A DNA stretch of 64,000 nt from Corynebacterium xerosis NBRC 16721 = ATCC 373 (lineage in GTDB: Bacteria > Actinomycetota > Actinomycetes > Mycobacteriales > Mycobacteriaceae), in the NCBI RefSeq assembly GCF_001552415.1, contig NZ_BCRD01000001.1, positions 496,001 through 560,000 on the forward strand, given 5' to 3'. The position numbers and the translations under genes are program-made. Below, in pieces: positions 28,145 through 37,407 of the stretch (its first letter is position 1; each line of letters starts with the position of its first letter). The notes below the pieces were generated by a model that was not told where the DNA came from, made no database searches, and was given only the letters and a program-made list of their open reading frames with translations.

Positions 28145-29431
28145 ATGACCTCCCCGAATAACTACCTCGCCGTGATCAAGGTCGTCGGAGTCGGCGGCGG
28201 CGGCGTCAACGCCGTCAACCGCATGATCGAGGAGGGTCTGAAGGGCGTCGAGTTCATCGCCGTCAACACGGACTCGCAGGCCCTGATGTTCACCGACGCC
28301 GACGTGAAGCTCGACATCGGCCGCGAGGCCACGCGCGGACTGGGCGCCGGCGCGAACCCCGAGGTCGGACGCACTTCCGCGGAAGACCACAAGGACGAGA
28401 TCGAGGAGACCCTCAAGGGCGCCGACATGGTCTTCGTCACCGCCGGCGAAGGCGGCGGCACCGGCACCGGCGCCGCCCCGGTCGTCGCGTCCATCGCGAA
28501 GAAGGCCGGTGCGCTGACCGTCGGCGTCGTCACCAAGCCGTTCTCCTTCGAGGGCAAGCGCCGCACGAAGCAGGCGATGGAGGGCATCGAGCAGCTCAAG
28601 GAAGCCTGCGACACGCTCATCGTCATCCCGAACGATCGGCTGCTGCAGATCGGCGAAGAGAACATCGGCATGATGGAGGCGTTCCGCGCCGCCGACGAGG
28701 TCCTGTTCAACGGCGTCCAGGGCATCACCGACCTGATCACCACGCCGGGCATGATCAACGTCGACTTCGCCGACGTCCGCTCCGTCATGGCCTCGGCCGG
28801 TTCCGCGCTGATGGGCATCGGCTCGGCCCGCGGCGAGAACCGCGCGCAGAAGGCGGCCGAGATGGCCATCAATTCGCCGCTGCTGGAGACCACCATGGAG
28901 GGCGCCACCGGCGTGCTGCTGTCCTTCGCGGGCGGCTCCGACATCGGCCTGATGGAGGTCAACCAGGCCGCCTCGCTGGTCGAGCAGCAGGCCGACGACG
29001 ACGCCAACATCATCTTCGGCACGATCATCGACGACAACCTCGGCGACGAGGTCCGCGTCACGGTCATCGCCACCGGCTTCGAGGATCGCGCCCGCAAGGT
29101 TCCGGTCACCCCGGCGCAGCCCGCCCCGCAGGCCGCCACCGAATCCGCCCTGCCCGGCGGCGACCACCTCGGACGTTCCCGCGAGGACGACCGCGACCGC
29201 GACGCCGCCCGCGATGCCGAGCCGGCCCGCGACCGCGACGCCGACCGCGGCTCGGAGTTCATCCCGCGCGACAACGTCCGCTCCGGCGGCCTGTTCACCG
29301 GCGGTTCCCGCGAGATCCGCCGCGAGGACGATTACCGCGGCGAGCACCGCCGCGACGGCCGGCGCGACGATCGCCGCGATGACCGCCGCGCCCCCAAGGA
29401 CGACGGCCTCGACCTCCCGGGCTGGGCCTAG
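28145..29431 (+). CDS. ftsZ: Cell division GTPase FtsZ
   Basis: A 428-residue tubulin-like GTPase forming the Z-ring. The nucleotide loop [12 protein letters not shown] lies near residue 102 and the T7 synergy loop [11 protein letters not shown] near 205. The globular core ends near residue 318; then comes a linker of alternating Arg and Asp and the conserved C-terminal peptide [10 protein letters not shown] that binds partners such as SepF. GGAAGGG lies about 14 bases before the ATG, rather far. A 129-base spacer separates it from ftsQ and probably holds its own promoter. There is no ftsA, as in all Corynebacteriales. Confidence 0.97.
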   Translation: MTSPNNYLAVIKVVGVGGGGVNAVNRMIEEGLKGVEFIAVNTDSQALMFTDADVKLDIGREATRGLGAGANPEVGRTSAEDHKDEIEETLKGADMVFVTAGEGGGTGTGAAPVVASIAKKAGALTVGVVTKPFSFEGKRRTKQAMEGIEQLKEACDTLIVIPNDRLLQIGEENIGMMEAFRAADEVLFNGVQGITDLITTPGMINVDFADVRSVMASAGSALMGIGSARGENRAQKAAEMAINSPLLETTMEGATGVLLSFAGGSDIGLMEVNQAASLVEQQADDDANIIFGTIIDDNLGDEVRVTVIATGFEDRARKVPVTPAQPAPQAATESALPGGDHLGRSREDDRDRDAARDAEPARDRDADRGSEFIPRDNVRSGGLFTGGSREIRREDDYRGEHRRDGRRDDRRDDRRAPKDDGLDLPGWA

Positions 29432-29443
29432 GCCGGGCGACCG

Positions 29444-30187
29444 ATGACCGGCATCTCCTCTCCGAGGAGCGGAACCCGCCGCGTGCGCAAGGTGTTGACC
29501 ACCCGCCGCGGCGGGTTTTCCGCGTCCCCGTACGACTCCTTCAATCTCGGCGACCACGTCGGCGACGACCCGGCCGCCGTGGCCGCCAACCGTCGCCGCC
29601 TGGCCGAGGGCATGGGCCTCGACCCGTCTCGCTTCGTGTGGATGGAGCAGATCCATTCCAATACGGTCACCGTCGTCGACGGCCCCGTCGACGGTCCCGT
29701 GCCGGCCACCGATGCCACGGTCACCACGGTGCCCGGTTTGGCGCTGACGGTCCTGGTCGCCGATTGCGTCCCGGTTCTGCTTTCCGACGACGACGCCGGC
29801 GTGATCGCCGCGGTGCACGCCGGCCGCATCGGCGCCCGCAACGGCATCGTCGCCCGCACGGTGGCGGCGATGGTCGAGCTCGGCGCCGATCCCGCCAACA
29901 CCCATGCCCTGCTGGGCGCCGCGGCGGGCGGCGATTCCTACGAAGTCCCCGAAGCGATGGCGGCGGACGTCGAAAAGCACCTGCCCGGGTCCCGGACCGT
30001 GACGCGCAAGGGCACCCCGGGCATCGACGTCCGGGCGGGGCTGATGCGCCAGCTGCACGGGCTGGGCGTGACCAACATGAACGCCGAACCGCGCTGCACC
30101 ATCTCGGAACCGGAGTACTTTTCGTACCGGCGCGAGGGCAAAACCGGTCGTCAGGCCGGTGTCGTGGTGCTTCTCGGCGACGACTGA
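29444..30187 (+). CDS. pgeF: Peptidoglycan editing factor PgeF (YfiH, laccase domain)
   Basis: A 247-residue protein of the YfiH/PgeF family. Metal-site elements ADCVPVLLSD and VHAGRIGARNG correspond to the family ADCxPV and HAGW motifs. In E. coli PgeF removes muropeptides with misincorporated L-Ser; older annotations call it polyphenol oxidase. It starts 12 bases after ftsZ and is probably cotranscribed. In many actinobacteria the next gene is the PLP-homeostasis gene yggS; here there is only a 125-base spacer before sepF. Confidence 0.9.
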   Translation: MTGISSPRSGTRRVRKVLTTRRGGFSASPYDSFNLGDHVGDDPAAVAANRRRLAEGMGLDPSRFVWMEQIHSNTVTVVDGPVDGPVPATDATVTTVPGLALTVLVADCVPVLLSDDDAGVIAAVHAGRIGARNGIVARTVAAMVELGADPANTHALLGAAAGGDSYEVPEAMAADVEKHLPGSRTVTRKGTPGIDVRAGLMRQLHGLGVTNMNAEPRCTISEPEYFSYRREGKTGRQAGVVVLLGDD

Positions 30188-30312
30188 GGCGCCGTCGGAA
30201 AAACGACGGCACCGCATGTCGGGGCCGGGCGTGTCGGCCCGGCGAACACGGCCCCTCCGGGTACGTTTGTGGACAGCACCGCACCATGAACCACGACATG
30301 CAAAGGATGGAC

Positions 30313-30861
30313 ATGTCCAACATCTCCAGGAAGTTCTCCGATTTCTTCGGCCTGACGCCGGCCCACGATTCCGACTTCGAGGACGACGGTTACGAGCGCG
30401 ATTCCTACCGCGACTACCGTCCCTCCGCCGGTTACTCCGACGAGTACGAGGACGACTTCGACCGCGGCCGCGAGCCCGGTTACTCCCGCGAGGCGGGCGT
30501 GCGCCGTTACGAGCGCGACGACCGCGCGGACCGCGACGAGCGCACCGACTCCTACGACCGCCCGCACCTGCGCCCGCTTGATCGCCCGGTCACCCCGTCG
30601 GTGCACCACATCACGCCGAAGACGGAGTTCCTGGACAAGTACTCCGAGGCCCGCGAGATCGGCGAGAACTTCCGCGACGGCGACATCGTCGTGTTCGACC
30701 TGGTCGACCTGGAGCCCGGCGAGCGCAAGCGTTACCTGGACTTCGTCGCCGGCCTGGCGTTCGCGCTGCGCGGCCGCATCGAGGCCGACGGCACCCGTTT
30801 CACGCTGCTGCCGGAGGGCGTGGAGCTGTCGGATACCGACCGCGACCGCCTGTCCGTCTAA
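30313..30861 (+). CDS. sepF: Cell division protein SepF
   Basis: A 182-residue protein: an N-terminal amphipathic membrane-binding helix (MSNISRKFSDFFGL), a long acidic/Arg/Tyr linker (about 20-95), and the SepF core with FRDGDIVVFDLVDLE...RYLDFVAGLAFALRG. In ftsA-less actinobacteria SepF is the membrane anchor of FtsZ. ATG 30313 is chosen because AAAGGA is six bases upstream and the peptide starts with the conserved helix; ATGs at 30286 and 30298 are in frame. The upstream gap holds a 7-bp hairpin (30191-30210). Confidence 0.93.
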   Translation: MSNISRKFSDFFGLTPAHDSDFEDDGYERDSYRDYRPSAGYSDEYEDDFDRGREPGYSREAGVRRYERDDRADRDERTDSYDRPHLRPLDRPVTPSVHHITPKTEFLDKYSEAREIGENFRDGDIVVFDLVDLEPGERKRYLDFVAGLAFALRGRIEADGTRFTLLPEGVELSDTDRDRLSV

Positions 30862-30871
30862 GCTCTAGGCC

Positions 30872-31162
30872 GTGCAGACTTTCCTCGGCATCCTTCTCAT
30901 CCTCGTCCAGCTGTTCACGTACCTGCTGTTGGCGCGGATCGTCATCGAGATGATCCAGTCGTTTTCCCGTTCGTGGCAGCCGGGCCGGGCGTTTTCGGTG
31001 GTCGGAGAGATCATCTTCACCATCACGGATCCGCCGGTGAAGCTGCTGCGCAGGGTCATCCCGCCCATGCCCATGGGCGGCGTGCAGCTCGATGTGTCGG
31101 TGCTCGTCCTGTTCTTCATCCTGATGATCCTCCGTGCGGTGCTGGCGGGATTCGCGTTCTGA
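30872..31162 (+). CDS. YggT-family membrane protein
   Basis: A 96-residue protein with two transmembrane hairpins separated by the conserved YggT loop (TDPPVKLLRRVIPPM). YggT proteins sit between sepF and divIVA in Gram-positive clusters; their role is linked to division-site or osmotic functions but is not settled. The GTG start is ten bases after sepF. A strong terminator follows directly, making this the last gene of the cluster's main transcript. Confidence 0.88.
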   Translation: MQTFLGILLILVQLFTYLLLARIVIEMIQSFSRSWQPGRAFSVVGEIIFTITDPPVKLLRRVIPPMPMGGVQLDVSVLVLFFILMILRAVLAGFAF

Positions 31163-31171
31163 TCCCGCTCG

Positions 31172-31207
31172 CCGGCGGGCCACCCGAGGTGGTGGCCCGC
31201 CGGTTTT
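31172..31207 (+). terminator. Terminator closing the dcw cluster
   Basis: Perfect 13-bp stem (31172-31184 with 31191-31203), a 6-base loop and TTTT, nine bases after the yggT stop. Confidence 0.9.
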
Positions 31208-31647
31208 CGCGTTTCCGGGGCGGTGCGGGGGCACGTTCGGCGTGCCCGGAGGAGCGTCCGGGGGAGCGTCCGGGGGGTGTCCGTTTCGGTGTAAACCGTT
31301 CCGAAAGCGAGTGAATCACCTTCAATTCCGCGGACCCTGCATTCGAGTCGGCGGTTGACCGGGAAGAGGGCAAAGTCCCAGGTTGAGCGGGAGGTTTAGG
31401 GTTTGGGGCGCGAGTTGAAGTCACCGACTCGCGGGTTTCCTGGGGTTTTGGGGCCACGCTTGACGTGTGTTGCAGGTGTTAAGTCGGTAGTATGGACCGG
31501 GAAGAAACAAGTATCGTCAAACGAGGATCGTGAACTCCCGCCCATTCAACGGTGGGAGTCCGGGTCCGACGTGCGGGTTCCCGGCCAGACAAGGCGGGCG
31601 GCGCCCGTGAAATTACAGCGTCCACAAATTTTGAAGGGGAACTCTCC
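31208..31647 (+). promoter_or_regulatory. divIVA upstream region
   Basis: 440 bases without a gene. It begins with G-rich imperfect direct repeats, then has a 7-bp hairpin (31409-31415 with 31427-31433). The best promoter -10 is TAGTAT at 31488-31493, giving a leader of about 150 bases. No convincing -35 was found at 16-18 bases (a TTGACG lies 22 bases upstream). divIVA is therefore expressed separately from the rest of the cluster. Confidence 0.45.
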
Positions 31648-32727
31648 ATGCCGCTGACTCCAGCTGATGTGCACAACGTCGCGTTCAGCAAGCCGCCGAT
31701 TGGCAAGCGCGGCTACAACGAGGACGAGGTCGACCAGTTCCTCGACCTCGTCGAGGACGCGCTGGGCGAGCTCCAGGACGAGAACGCCGACCTGCGCCTG
31801 CGGGTCGAGGATCTCGAGCGCGATCTGGAGGTCGCGCGCTCCGGCGCCGCCGCCCCGGTCGCCGCGGCTTCCGATTCCGCTCCGGCGTCCGACGTCGACG
31901 AGGATGCGCTGCGCGCCTCCATCGAGGCCGAGCTCCGCGAGGATTACGAGCGCCGCCTGGACGAGGAGTCCTCGCGACTTCGCGCCGAGGCCGAGGACCG
32001 CGTCCGCGACGCCGAGGATCGCGCCGCCGAGGCCGAGGCCCGTGCCGAGGCCGCTTCCCGCGAGCCCCGCACCGACGCCGACGCTCAGCCGCAGGGCCTG
32101 GTCTCCGCGCCGGCCCAGTCCGGCGAGTCCGCTACGGCCGACACCCACATGCAGGCCGCCCGCGTCCTGGGCCTGGCCCAGGAGATGGCCGACCGCCTGA
32201 CCTCCGACGCCAAGCGCGAGTCCGACGAGATGCTGTCGCTGGCCCGCTCCAACGCGGAGTCCACCGTCGCCGACGCCGACTCCCGCTCCGAGGAGACCCT
32301 GGCCAACGCCCGCCGCGAGGCCGACGAGACCCTGGCCAACGCCCGCCGCGAGGCCGACGAGACCCTCGCCGACGCCCGCCAGCGCAGCGAGCAGATGCTC
32401 TCCGAGGCGAAGACGGAGTCCGAGACCACGCTCAACGACGCCCGCCAGCGCAGCGAGCAGATGATCTCCGACGCCGACGCCCGCTCCACGGCGACCATCA
32501 CCACCGCCCAGGAGAAGGCCGCCGAGCTGCAGGCCGACGCCGAGCGCAAGCACACCGAGATCATGACCACGGTCAAGGAGCAGCAGCAGGCCCTCGAGGC
32601 CCGCATCGAGGAGCTGCACATCTTCGAGCGCGAGTACCGCACCCGCCTGAAGACGTTCCTCGAGTCTCAGCTGGAGGACCTCAACTCCCGCGAGTCCGCC
32701 GCCCCGGCCGACGGCTACAACAACTAG
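31648..32727 (+). CDS. divIVA: Polar growth protein DivIVA (Wag31)
   Basis: A 359-residue coiled-coil protein that marks the cell poles and directs apical wall growth in Corynebacteriales. The N-terminal lipid-binding domain [29 protein letters not shown] is highly conserved, followed by a first coiled coil, a Pro/Ala/Ser linker (about 70-90), and a long C-terminal coiled coil containing imperfect 11-residue repeats built on [17 protein letters not shown] precedes the ATG; upstream in-frame sequence has no similarity. It is followed by a terminator. Confidence 0.96.
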   Translation: MPLTPADVHNVAFSKPPIGKRGYNEDEVDQFLDLVEDALGELQDENADLRLRVEDLERDLEVARSGAAAPVAAASDSAPASDVDEDALRASIEAELREDYERRLDEESSRLRAEAEDRVRDAEDRAAEAEARAEAASREPRTDADAQPQGLVSAPAQSGESATADTHMQAARVLGLAQEMADRLTSDAKRESDEMLSLARSNAESTVADADSRSEETLANARREADETLANARREADETLADARQRSEQMLSEAKTESETTLNDARQRSEQMISDADARSTATITTAQEKAAELQADAERKHTEIMTTVKEQQQALEARIEELHIFEREYRTRLKTFLESQLEDLNSRESAAPADGYNN

Positions 32728-32779
32728 GCACGGTGCACCGGCTCCGCGCCGGCACGTCGTAACGCCAACCTGGCCGCAG

Positions 32780-32825
32780 GCGCCCGCCCCCGTTTCCCTC
32801 CGCGCGAGGGAATGGGGACGGGCGC
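32780..32825 (+). terminator. Terminator after divIVA
   Basis: Long hairpin: GCGCCCGCCCC pairs with GGGG-A-CGGGCGC, with an inner TTCCCTC/GAGGGAA stem and a CGCGC loop. The T-run is weak (TTCG). Confidence 0.65.
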
Positions 32826-32849
32826 TTCGCCGTTGCAGGGGGCGGAGAC

Positions 32850-32855
32850 TATACT
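32850..32855 (+). promoter_or_regulatory. -10 element TATACT of the ileS leader
   Basis: A near-consensus -10 about ten bases upstream of the T-box RNA. The -35 is not clear. Confidence 0.55.
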
Positions 32856-32862
32856 GTCCCAA

Positions 32863-33107
32863 CGTATGCACGCGCAGTGATCCGGCAATCACCGGGGAGC
32901 GTTTCCGGAAGAACGGCCGCCATGCCCCAGGGCGCGGCGGCCCAGTAGAACCGGACGGGTCGGGCCCGCACAGCCCGGACGATGAGCGGATCGCGGAACC
33001 TTCCACCGGAGGGCCCGTGGTCAAGCGGGGTGGTACCGCGCCGACCGGCGTCCCCGTGGCACTTTCCCCGGCTGTGACCGGGGGCCAGTCGACCATGGAG
33101 GACCCAC
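32863..33107 (+). ncRNA. Isoleucine T-box leader of ileS
   Basis: A T-box riboswitch that reads uncharged tRNA-Ile. The universal T-box core GGGTGGTACCGCG lies at 33028-33040. Stem I is very short, and its loop contains ATC, the Ile codon, as specifier (GTGATCCGG near 32877), followed by GGGGAGCG. After the core, a C/G-rich stretch can pair near the GGAGGA at 33097-33102 just before the GTG start. There is no T-run between the T-box and the gene, so control is translational: the ribosome binding site is hidden until uncharged tRNA binds. This short-stem-I translational class is known for actinobacterial ileS. Confidence 0.92.
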
Positions 33108-36100
33108 GTGAACAAGCCCACCCCCGCAGGCGGCGCCTACCCGCGCACCGACCAGTTCGGTGACGTCTCCGGCAGCCCCAGCTTCCCGGCCCTGGAGGAT
33201 CGCGTCCTCGATTTCTGGGCCGCCGACGGAACTTTCCAGGCGTCGATCGACCAGCGCGACGGCGACGAGGAGTACGTCTTCTACGACGGCCCGCCGTTCG
33301 CCAACGGCCTGCCGCACTACGGGCACCTGCTGACCGGCTACGTCAAGGACATCGTGCCGCGCTACCAGACCATGCGCGGCAAGCAGGTCAACCGCGTCTT
33401 CGGCTGGGACTGCCACGGCCTGCCCGCGGAGCTGGAGGCCGAGAAGCAGCTGGGCATCACCGACAAGGGCCAGATCGAGGACATGGGCCTGGCCAAGTTC
33501 AACGAGTACTGCGCCACCTCCGTGCTGGAGTACACCAACGAGTGGCAGGAGTACGTCACCCGCCAGGCGCGCTGGGTCGACTTCGACAACGGCTACAAGA
33601 CCATGGACCCCGACTTCATGGAGTCGGTCATGTGGGCGTTCAAGGAGCTCTACGACAAGGGCCTGATCTACCAGGGCTTCCGCGTCCTGCCGTACTCGTG
33701 GGCCGAGCACACGTCGCTGTCGAACCATGAGACGCGCCTGGACGACTCGTACAAGATGCGCCAGGACCCGACGCTGACGGTGACGTTCCCGGTCACCGGC
33801 GCGGTGGCCGGTTCCGCCGGCGAGGCGACGCTGGCCGCGCACCCGGAGCTTTCCGACGCCGCCGCCTTGGCCTGGACGACGACCCCGTGGACCCTGCCGT
33901 CGAACCTGGCGCTGGCCGTGCACCCGGACGTGGAGTACTCGCTGGTTCGGGTCGGTGAGAAGGGGCTGGCCGAATTCGTTGGCCGCACCTTCCTGCTGGC
34001 GTCGAACCTGGTGGCCGGCTTCGCCAAGGAGCTGGGCAAGGACCGCGAGATCGTGGCCACCTACACCGGCGCGCAGCTGGAGGGTCTGACGTACCAGCCG
34101 ATCTTCGACTTCTTCGCCGACAACCCGAATTCGTTCCAGATCCTCGTGGCCGACTACGTCACCACCGAGGACGGCACCGGCATCGTCCACCAGGCTCCGG
34201 CTTTCGGCGAGGACGACATGAACACGTGCCAGAAGTACGGCATCGAGTTGGTCATCCCGGTGGACATGGACGGCAAGTTCACGTCCCTGACCCCGCCGTA
34301 CGAGGGCCAGCTGGTCTTCGACGCGAACAAGGACATCATCCGCGACCTCAAGGCCGCCGCCCGCGTGGTGCGCCACCAGACCATCGAGCACTCCTACCCG
34401 CACTCGTGGCGTTCGGGTGAGCCGCTGATCTACATGGCGCTGCCGTCGTGGTTCGTCGCCGTGACCAAGTTCCGCGACCGCATGGTCGAGCTCAACCGCG
34501 AGCAGATCGAGTGGATGCCGGAGCACATGCGCGACGGCCAGTTCGGCAAGTGGCTCGAGGGCGCGCGCGATTGGAACATCTCGCGCTCGCGCTACTGGGG
34601 GTCGCCGATCCCGGTGTGGGTGTCGGACAACGACGAGTACCCGCGCGTGGACGTCTACGGTTCGATGGAAGAGCTGGAGCGCGATTTCGGGCAGCGGCCG
34701 AAGTCGCTGCACCGCCCCGACATCGACGAGCTGGTGCGCCCGAACCCGGATGACCCGACGGGCAAGTCCATGATGCGCCGCGTGCCGGAGGTCCTGGACT
34801 GCTGGTTCGAGTCCGGCTCCATGCCGTTCGCGCAGAAGCACTACCCGTTCGAGAACAAGGAGTGGTTCGACACCCACTCGCCGGCGGACTTCATCGTCGA
34901 GTACTCGGGGCAGACCCGCGGCTGGTTCTACACCCTGCACGTGCTGTCGACGGCGCTGTTCGACCGCCCGGCGTTCAAGAAGGTCGTCGCCCACGGCATC
35001 GTGCTGGGCAACGACGGGCTGAAGATGTCCAAGTCGAAGGGCAACTACCCGAACGTCAACGAGGTCTTCGACCGCGACGGCTCCGACGCCATGCGCTGGT
35101 TCCTCATGTCCTCGCCGATCCTGCGCGGCGGCAACCTGGTGGTCACCGAGCAGGGCATCCGCGACGGCGTGCGCCAGGCGCTGCTGCCGATGTGGAACGC
35201 GTATTCGTTCCTGCAGCTCTACGCCTCCAAGCCGGCGCAGCGTGCGACGGATTCGACCAATGTGCTGGACCGCTACATCCTGGCGAAGCTCGCGGAGACG
35301 GTGAAGGCCACCACGGCGAAGCTCGACGACACGGACATCGCCGGTGCGACCGACGAGATCCGCTGGTTCTGCGACGCGCTGACCAACTGGTACGTGCGCC
35401 GTTCGCGCGATCGGTTCTGGGCGGGCGACGAGGCGCATCCGGAGGCCTTCAACACCCTGTACACGGTGCTGGAGACGCTGACGCGCCTGGCGGCGCCGAT
35501 GCTGCCGATGGCGTCGGAGGTCATCTGGAAGTCCCTGACCGGCGGCCGGTCGGTGCACCTCGCCCCGTGGCCGACCGTGGACGAGCTTTCCGACGACGAC
35601 GCGCTCGTGGCGGCGATGGACGACGTCCGTGCGGTGTGCTCCGCCTCGTCGCGCGTGCGCAAGGCGCATCAGCTGCGCAACCGCCTGCCGCTGCCGAAGC
35701 TGACGGTGGCCATCCCGGATGCCGACGCCCTGGAACAGTTCAAGGACATCATCCGCGACGAGGTCAACGTCGACGACGTGGAGCTGACCGAGGACGTCGC
35801 GTCCGTCGGACGCTTCGAGGTCGCCGTCAACGCCCGCGCGGCCGGCCCGCGCCTGGGCAAGGACGTGCAGACGGTGATCAAGGCGGTGAAGTCCGGCGAT
35901 TACGAGGTCGTCGACGGCCGCGTCGTCGCCGGCGGCATCGCCCTGGAGGACGGCGAGTACACCCGCCGCCTGGTGGCAGAGAACGCCGAGTCCACCGCCG
36001 AGGTCGACGGCGTCGACGGTCTGGTCGTGCTGGACATGGAGGTCACCGAAGACCTGGAGGCCCGCGGTTGGGCCGCCGACCGCATCCGCGGCCTGCAGGA

Positions 36101-36305
36101 CGCCCGCAAGGCCTCCGGCCTGGAGATAACCGACCGCGTGTCGGTGACCATGAACGTCCCGGCCGCCCGCGCCGAGTGGGCGCAGCGCCACAAGGACCTC
36201 ATCGCCGGAGAGGTGCTGGCGACGTCCTTCGAGGTCGTCGTCGATGGCGGCGCCCTGGCCCATGACTTGGGCGACGGCTGCACCGCCGACGTCGCCAAGG
36301 CCTGA
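33108..36305 (+). CDS. ileS: Isoleucyl-tRNA synthetase
   Basis: A 1065-residue class I aminoacyl-tRNA synthetase charging tRNA-Ile. The HIGH motif appears as GLPHYGHLL (about residue 64), KMSKSKGN is near 640, and the editing domain lies between them ([20 protein letters not shown]). The length and the missing C-terminal zinc cysteines fit the eukaryote-like IleS type used by many actinobacteria; this type tends to be less mupirocin-sensitive, an inference here. The GTG start lies inside the T-box-controlled region with GGAGGA upstream. Confidence 0.96.
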   Translation: MNKPTPAGGAYPRTDQFGDVSGSPSFPALEDRVLDFWAADGTFQASIDQRDGDEEYVFYDGPPFANGLPHYGHLLTGYVKDIVPRYQTMRGKQVNRVFGWDCHGLPAELEAEKQLGITDKGQIEDMGLAKFNEYCATSVLEYTNEWQEYVTRQARWVDFDNGYKTMDPDFMESVMWAFKELYDKGLIYQGFRVLPYSWAEHTSLSNHETRLDDSYKMRQDPTLTVTFPVTGAVAGSAGEATLAAHPELSDAAALAWTTTPWTLPSNLALAVHPDVEYSLVRVGEKGLAEFVGRTFLLASNLVAGFAKELGKDREIVATYTGAQLEGLTYQPIFDFFADNPNSFQILVADYVTTEDGTGIVHQAPAFGEDDMNTCQKYGIELVIPVDMDGKFTSLTPPYEGQLVFDANKDIIRDLKAAARVVRHQTIEHSYPHSWRSGEPLIYMALPSWFVAVTKFRDRMVELNREQIEWMPEHMRDGQFGKWLEGARDWNISRSRYWGSPIPVWVSDNDEYPRVDVYGSMEELERDFGQRPKSLHRPDIDELVRPNPDDPTGKSMMRRVPEVLDCWFESGSMPFAQKHYPFENKEWFDTHSPADFIVEYSGQTRGWFYTLHVLSTALFDRPAFKKVVAHGIVLGNDGLKMSKSKGNYPNVNEVFDRDGSDAMRWFLMSSPILRGGNLVVTEQGIRDGVRQALLPMWNAYSFLQLYASKPAQRATDSTNVLDRYILAKLAETVKATTAKLDDTDIAGATDEIRWFCDALTNWYVRRSRDRFWAGDEAHPEAFNTLYTVLETLTRLAAPMLPMASEVIWKSLTGGRSVHLAPWPTVDELSDDDALVAAMDDVRAVCSASSRVRKAHQLRNRLPLPKLTVAIPDADALEQFKDIIRDEVNVDDVELTEDVASVGRFEVAVNARAAGPRLGKDVQTVIKAVKSGDYEVVDGRVVAGGIALEDGEYTRRLVAENAESTAEVDGVDGLVVLDMEVTEDLEARGWAADRIRGLQDARKASGLEITDRVSVTMNVPAARAEWAQRHKDLIAGEVLATSFEVVVDGGALAHDLGDGCTADVAKA

Positions 36306-36349
36306 TCCGTTCCATCCACAACCCGCGATTGATCCACAATCGTTTGCCG

Positions 36350-36390
36350 GCCACCGCCTCCCGAGCTGCACTCGGGAGGCGGTGGCTTTA
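36350..36390 (+). terminator. Terminator after ileS
   Basis: Perfect 16-bp stem (36350-36365 with 36371-36386), a 5-base loop and TTTA. Confidence 0.88.
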
Positions 36391-36450
36391 GCGTTCGTGG
36401 CGTCGGGCACCGGATGGTCCGGGCCCGGGGAACACAAGGGGGAAACGGGG

Positions 36451-37338
36451 ATGAAGTCGACGTCGTGGTCCGATGGCGGTGAGACGGGGCCGGAGGAGCT
36501 CGAGTACCTGGGCACCGTCGATGCGGTGGCGCGGTTGACGGAGGAGGAGTTCGGGCCGGGCAAGACCTGGCCGTGGACGTGGGCGCGCCGGGCGGACATG
36601 GCCGAGTGCATCATCGACGCGGTGTTCTCGGTCCGGGCCCGCAGCGTCGACGTCGATCGGATCCTCGATCGGTGGCGGCACTGGCAGATGGAACAGGGCA
36701 TCGCGTCGGTCACCCCGTGGGATCTGGCGGTGGCGCTGCGCAATCTGCCGGGCCTGACGGGGGCGGGCCCGGTGCGGGTGGTGGAAGGCGAACCCGCGGC
36801 GCGGCGCCCGGTGTTTCCGCGCAACCGCATCGCCGGCAGGCTCAAGACGACCATCGCCGAGGAGGCTGCCACGGTGCTCGACGATGCCGGGATCGTCGGC
36901 ATGGAGGATTTCCGCGGCCGCCTGCTGGTGAGCCCCATGGCCCTGCGCAACGAATGGCTGCGGGTGCATGGTCTGGGGGAGACGTCGTTTTGCCACATGC
37001 GCCTGCTCGCCGGTTCCGACGTGCTGGATCCGGGCGTGCGGGTGCTGCGTTTCCTGGGCCTGGGCAGGGCGGTTCCGGTGCCGTGGGCGAAGGACGTCAT
37101 CCTGGGCGTGGCCGACGCCATGGACGTGCCGCCGGTGGCGGTGGAGTACGCGCTGTCGTTGTTGGCGGCACGGGCCCATGTGCGGCCGAAGAAGCGCGGC
37201 GTCGGTGGCCGGGAGCCCGCGGCGACGTCGACCAATGCCGGTGGCAGGGAGACCGCGGCGACGTCGACCAATGCCGATGGCCGGGAGCCCGCCGCGAAGT
37301 CGGGTGACGCCGGTGGCGGGGAGACCGAAGCGGCCTGA
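36451..37338 (+). CDS. HhH-GPD-like protein of unknown function
   Basis: A 295-residue protein, mostly helical. The stretch with WLRVHGLGETSFCHMRLLAGSD, followed by DPGVRVLRFLGLG, resembles the helix-hairpin-helix and following Asp region of endonuclease III-type glycosylases, as does ADMAECIIDAVFS in the first part. No [4Fe-4S] cysteine cluster is present, so it is not a standard EndoIII, and the catalytic residues cannot be assigned. The C-terminal about 45 residues are a 12-residue tandem repeat rich in Ala, Thr and Gly. The ATG at 36451 follows a G-rich stretch. The next gene is DNA polymerase IV, which suggests a link to DNA repair, but this is inferred. Confidence 0.6.
   Translation: MKSTSWSDGGETGPEELEYLGTVDAVARLTEEEFGPGKTWPWTWARRADMAECIIDAVFSVRARSVDVDRILDRWRHWQMEQGIASVTPWDLAVALRNLPGLTGAGPVRVVEGEPAARRPVFPRNRIAGRLKTTIAEEAATVLDDAGIVGMEDFRGRLLVSPMALRNEWLRVHGLGETSFCHMRLLAGSDVLDPGVRVLRFLGLGRAVPVPWAKDVILGVADAMDVPPVAVEYALSLLAARAHVRPKKRGVGGREPAATSTNAGGRETAATSTNADGREPAAKSGDAGGGETEAA
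37204..37325 (+). repeat. 36-bp tandem repeat in the HhH-like gene
   Basis: About 3.4 copies of a 36-base unit (37204-37239, 37240-37275, 37276-37311, partial to about 37325) encode a 12-residue repeat at the protein C-terminus. The third copy is the most diverged. The period preserves frame, so copy number could vary without breaking the gene. Confidence 0.85.
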
Positions 37339-37407
37339 GCCGGGCTGTTCGCAACCCGACGAGCCCGACGAACCCGGTGCACGGGGCGCCGCCTATGCTG
37401 GTCGATC

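Noticed and set aside
36312-36338. Two near-DnaA boxes (CCATCCACA and TGATCCACA)
   Set aside because: Only two imperfect sites, no A+T-rich unwinding region and no dnaA/dnaN nearby, so not an origin.
37204-37325. 36-bp repeats considered as CRISPR
   Set aside because: Units are contiguous with no spacers, lie inside a coding frame and keep its phase.
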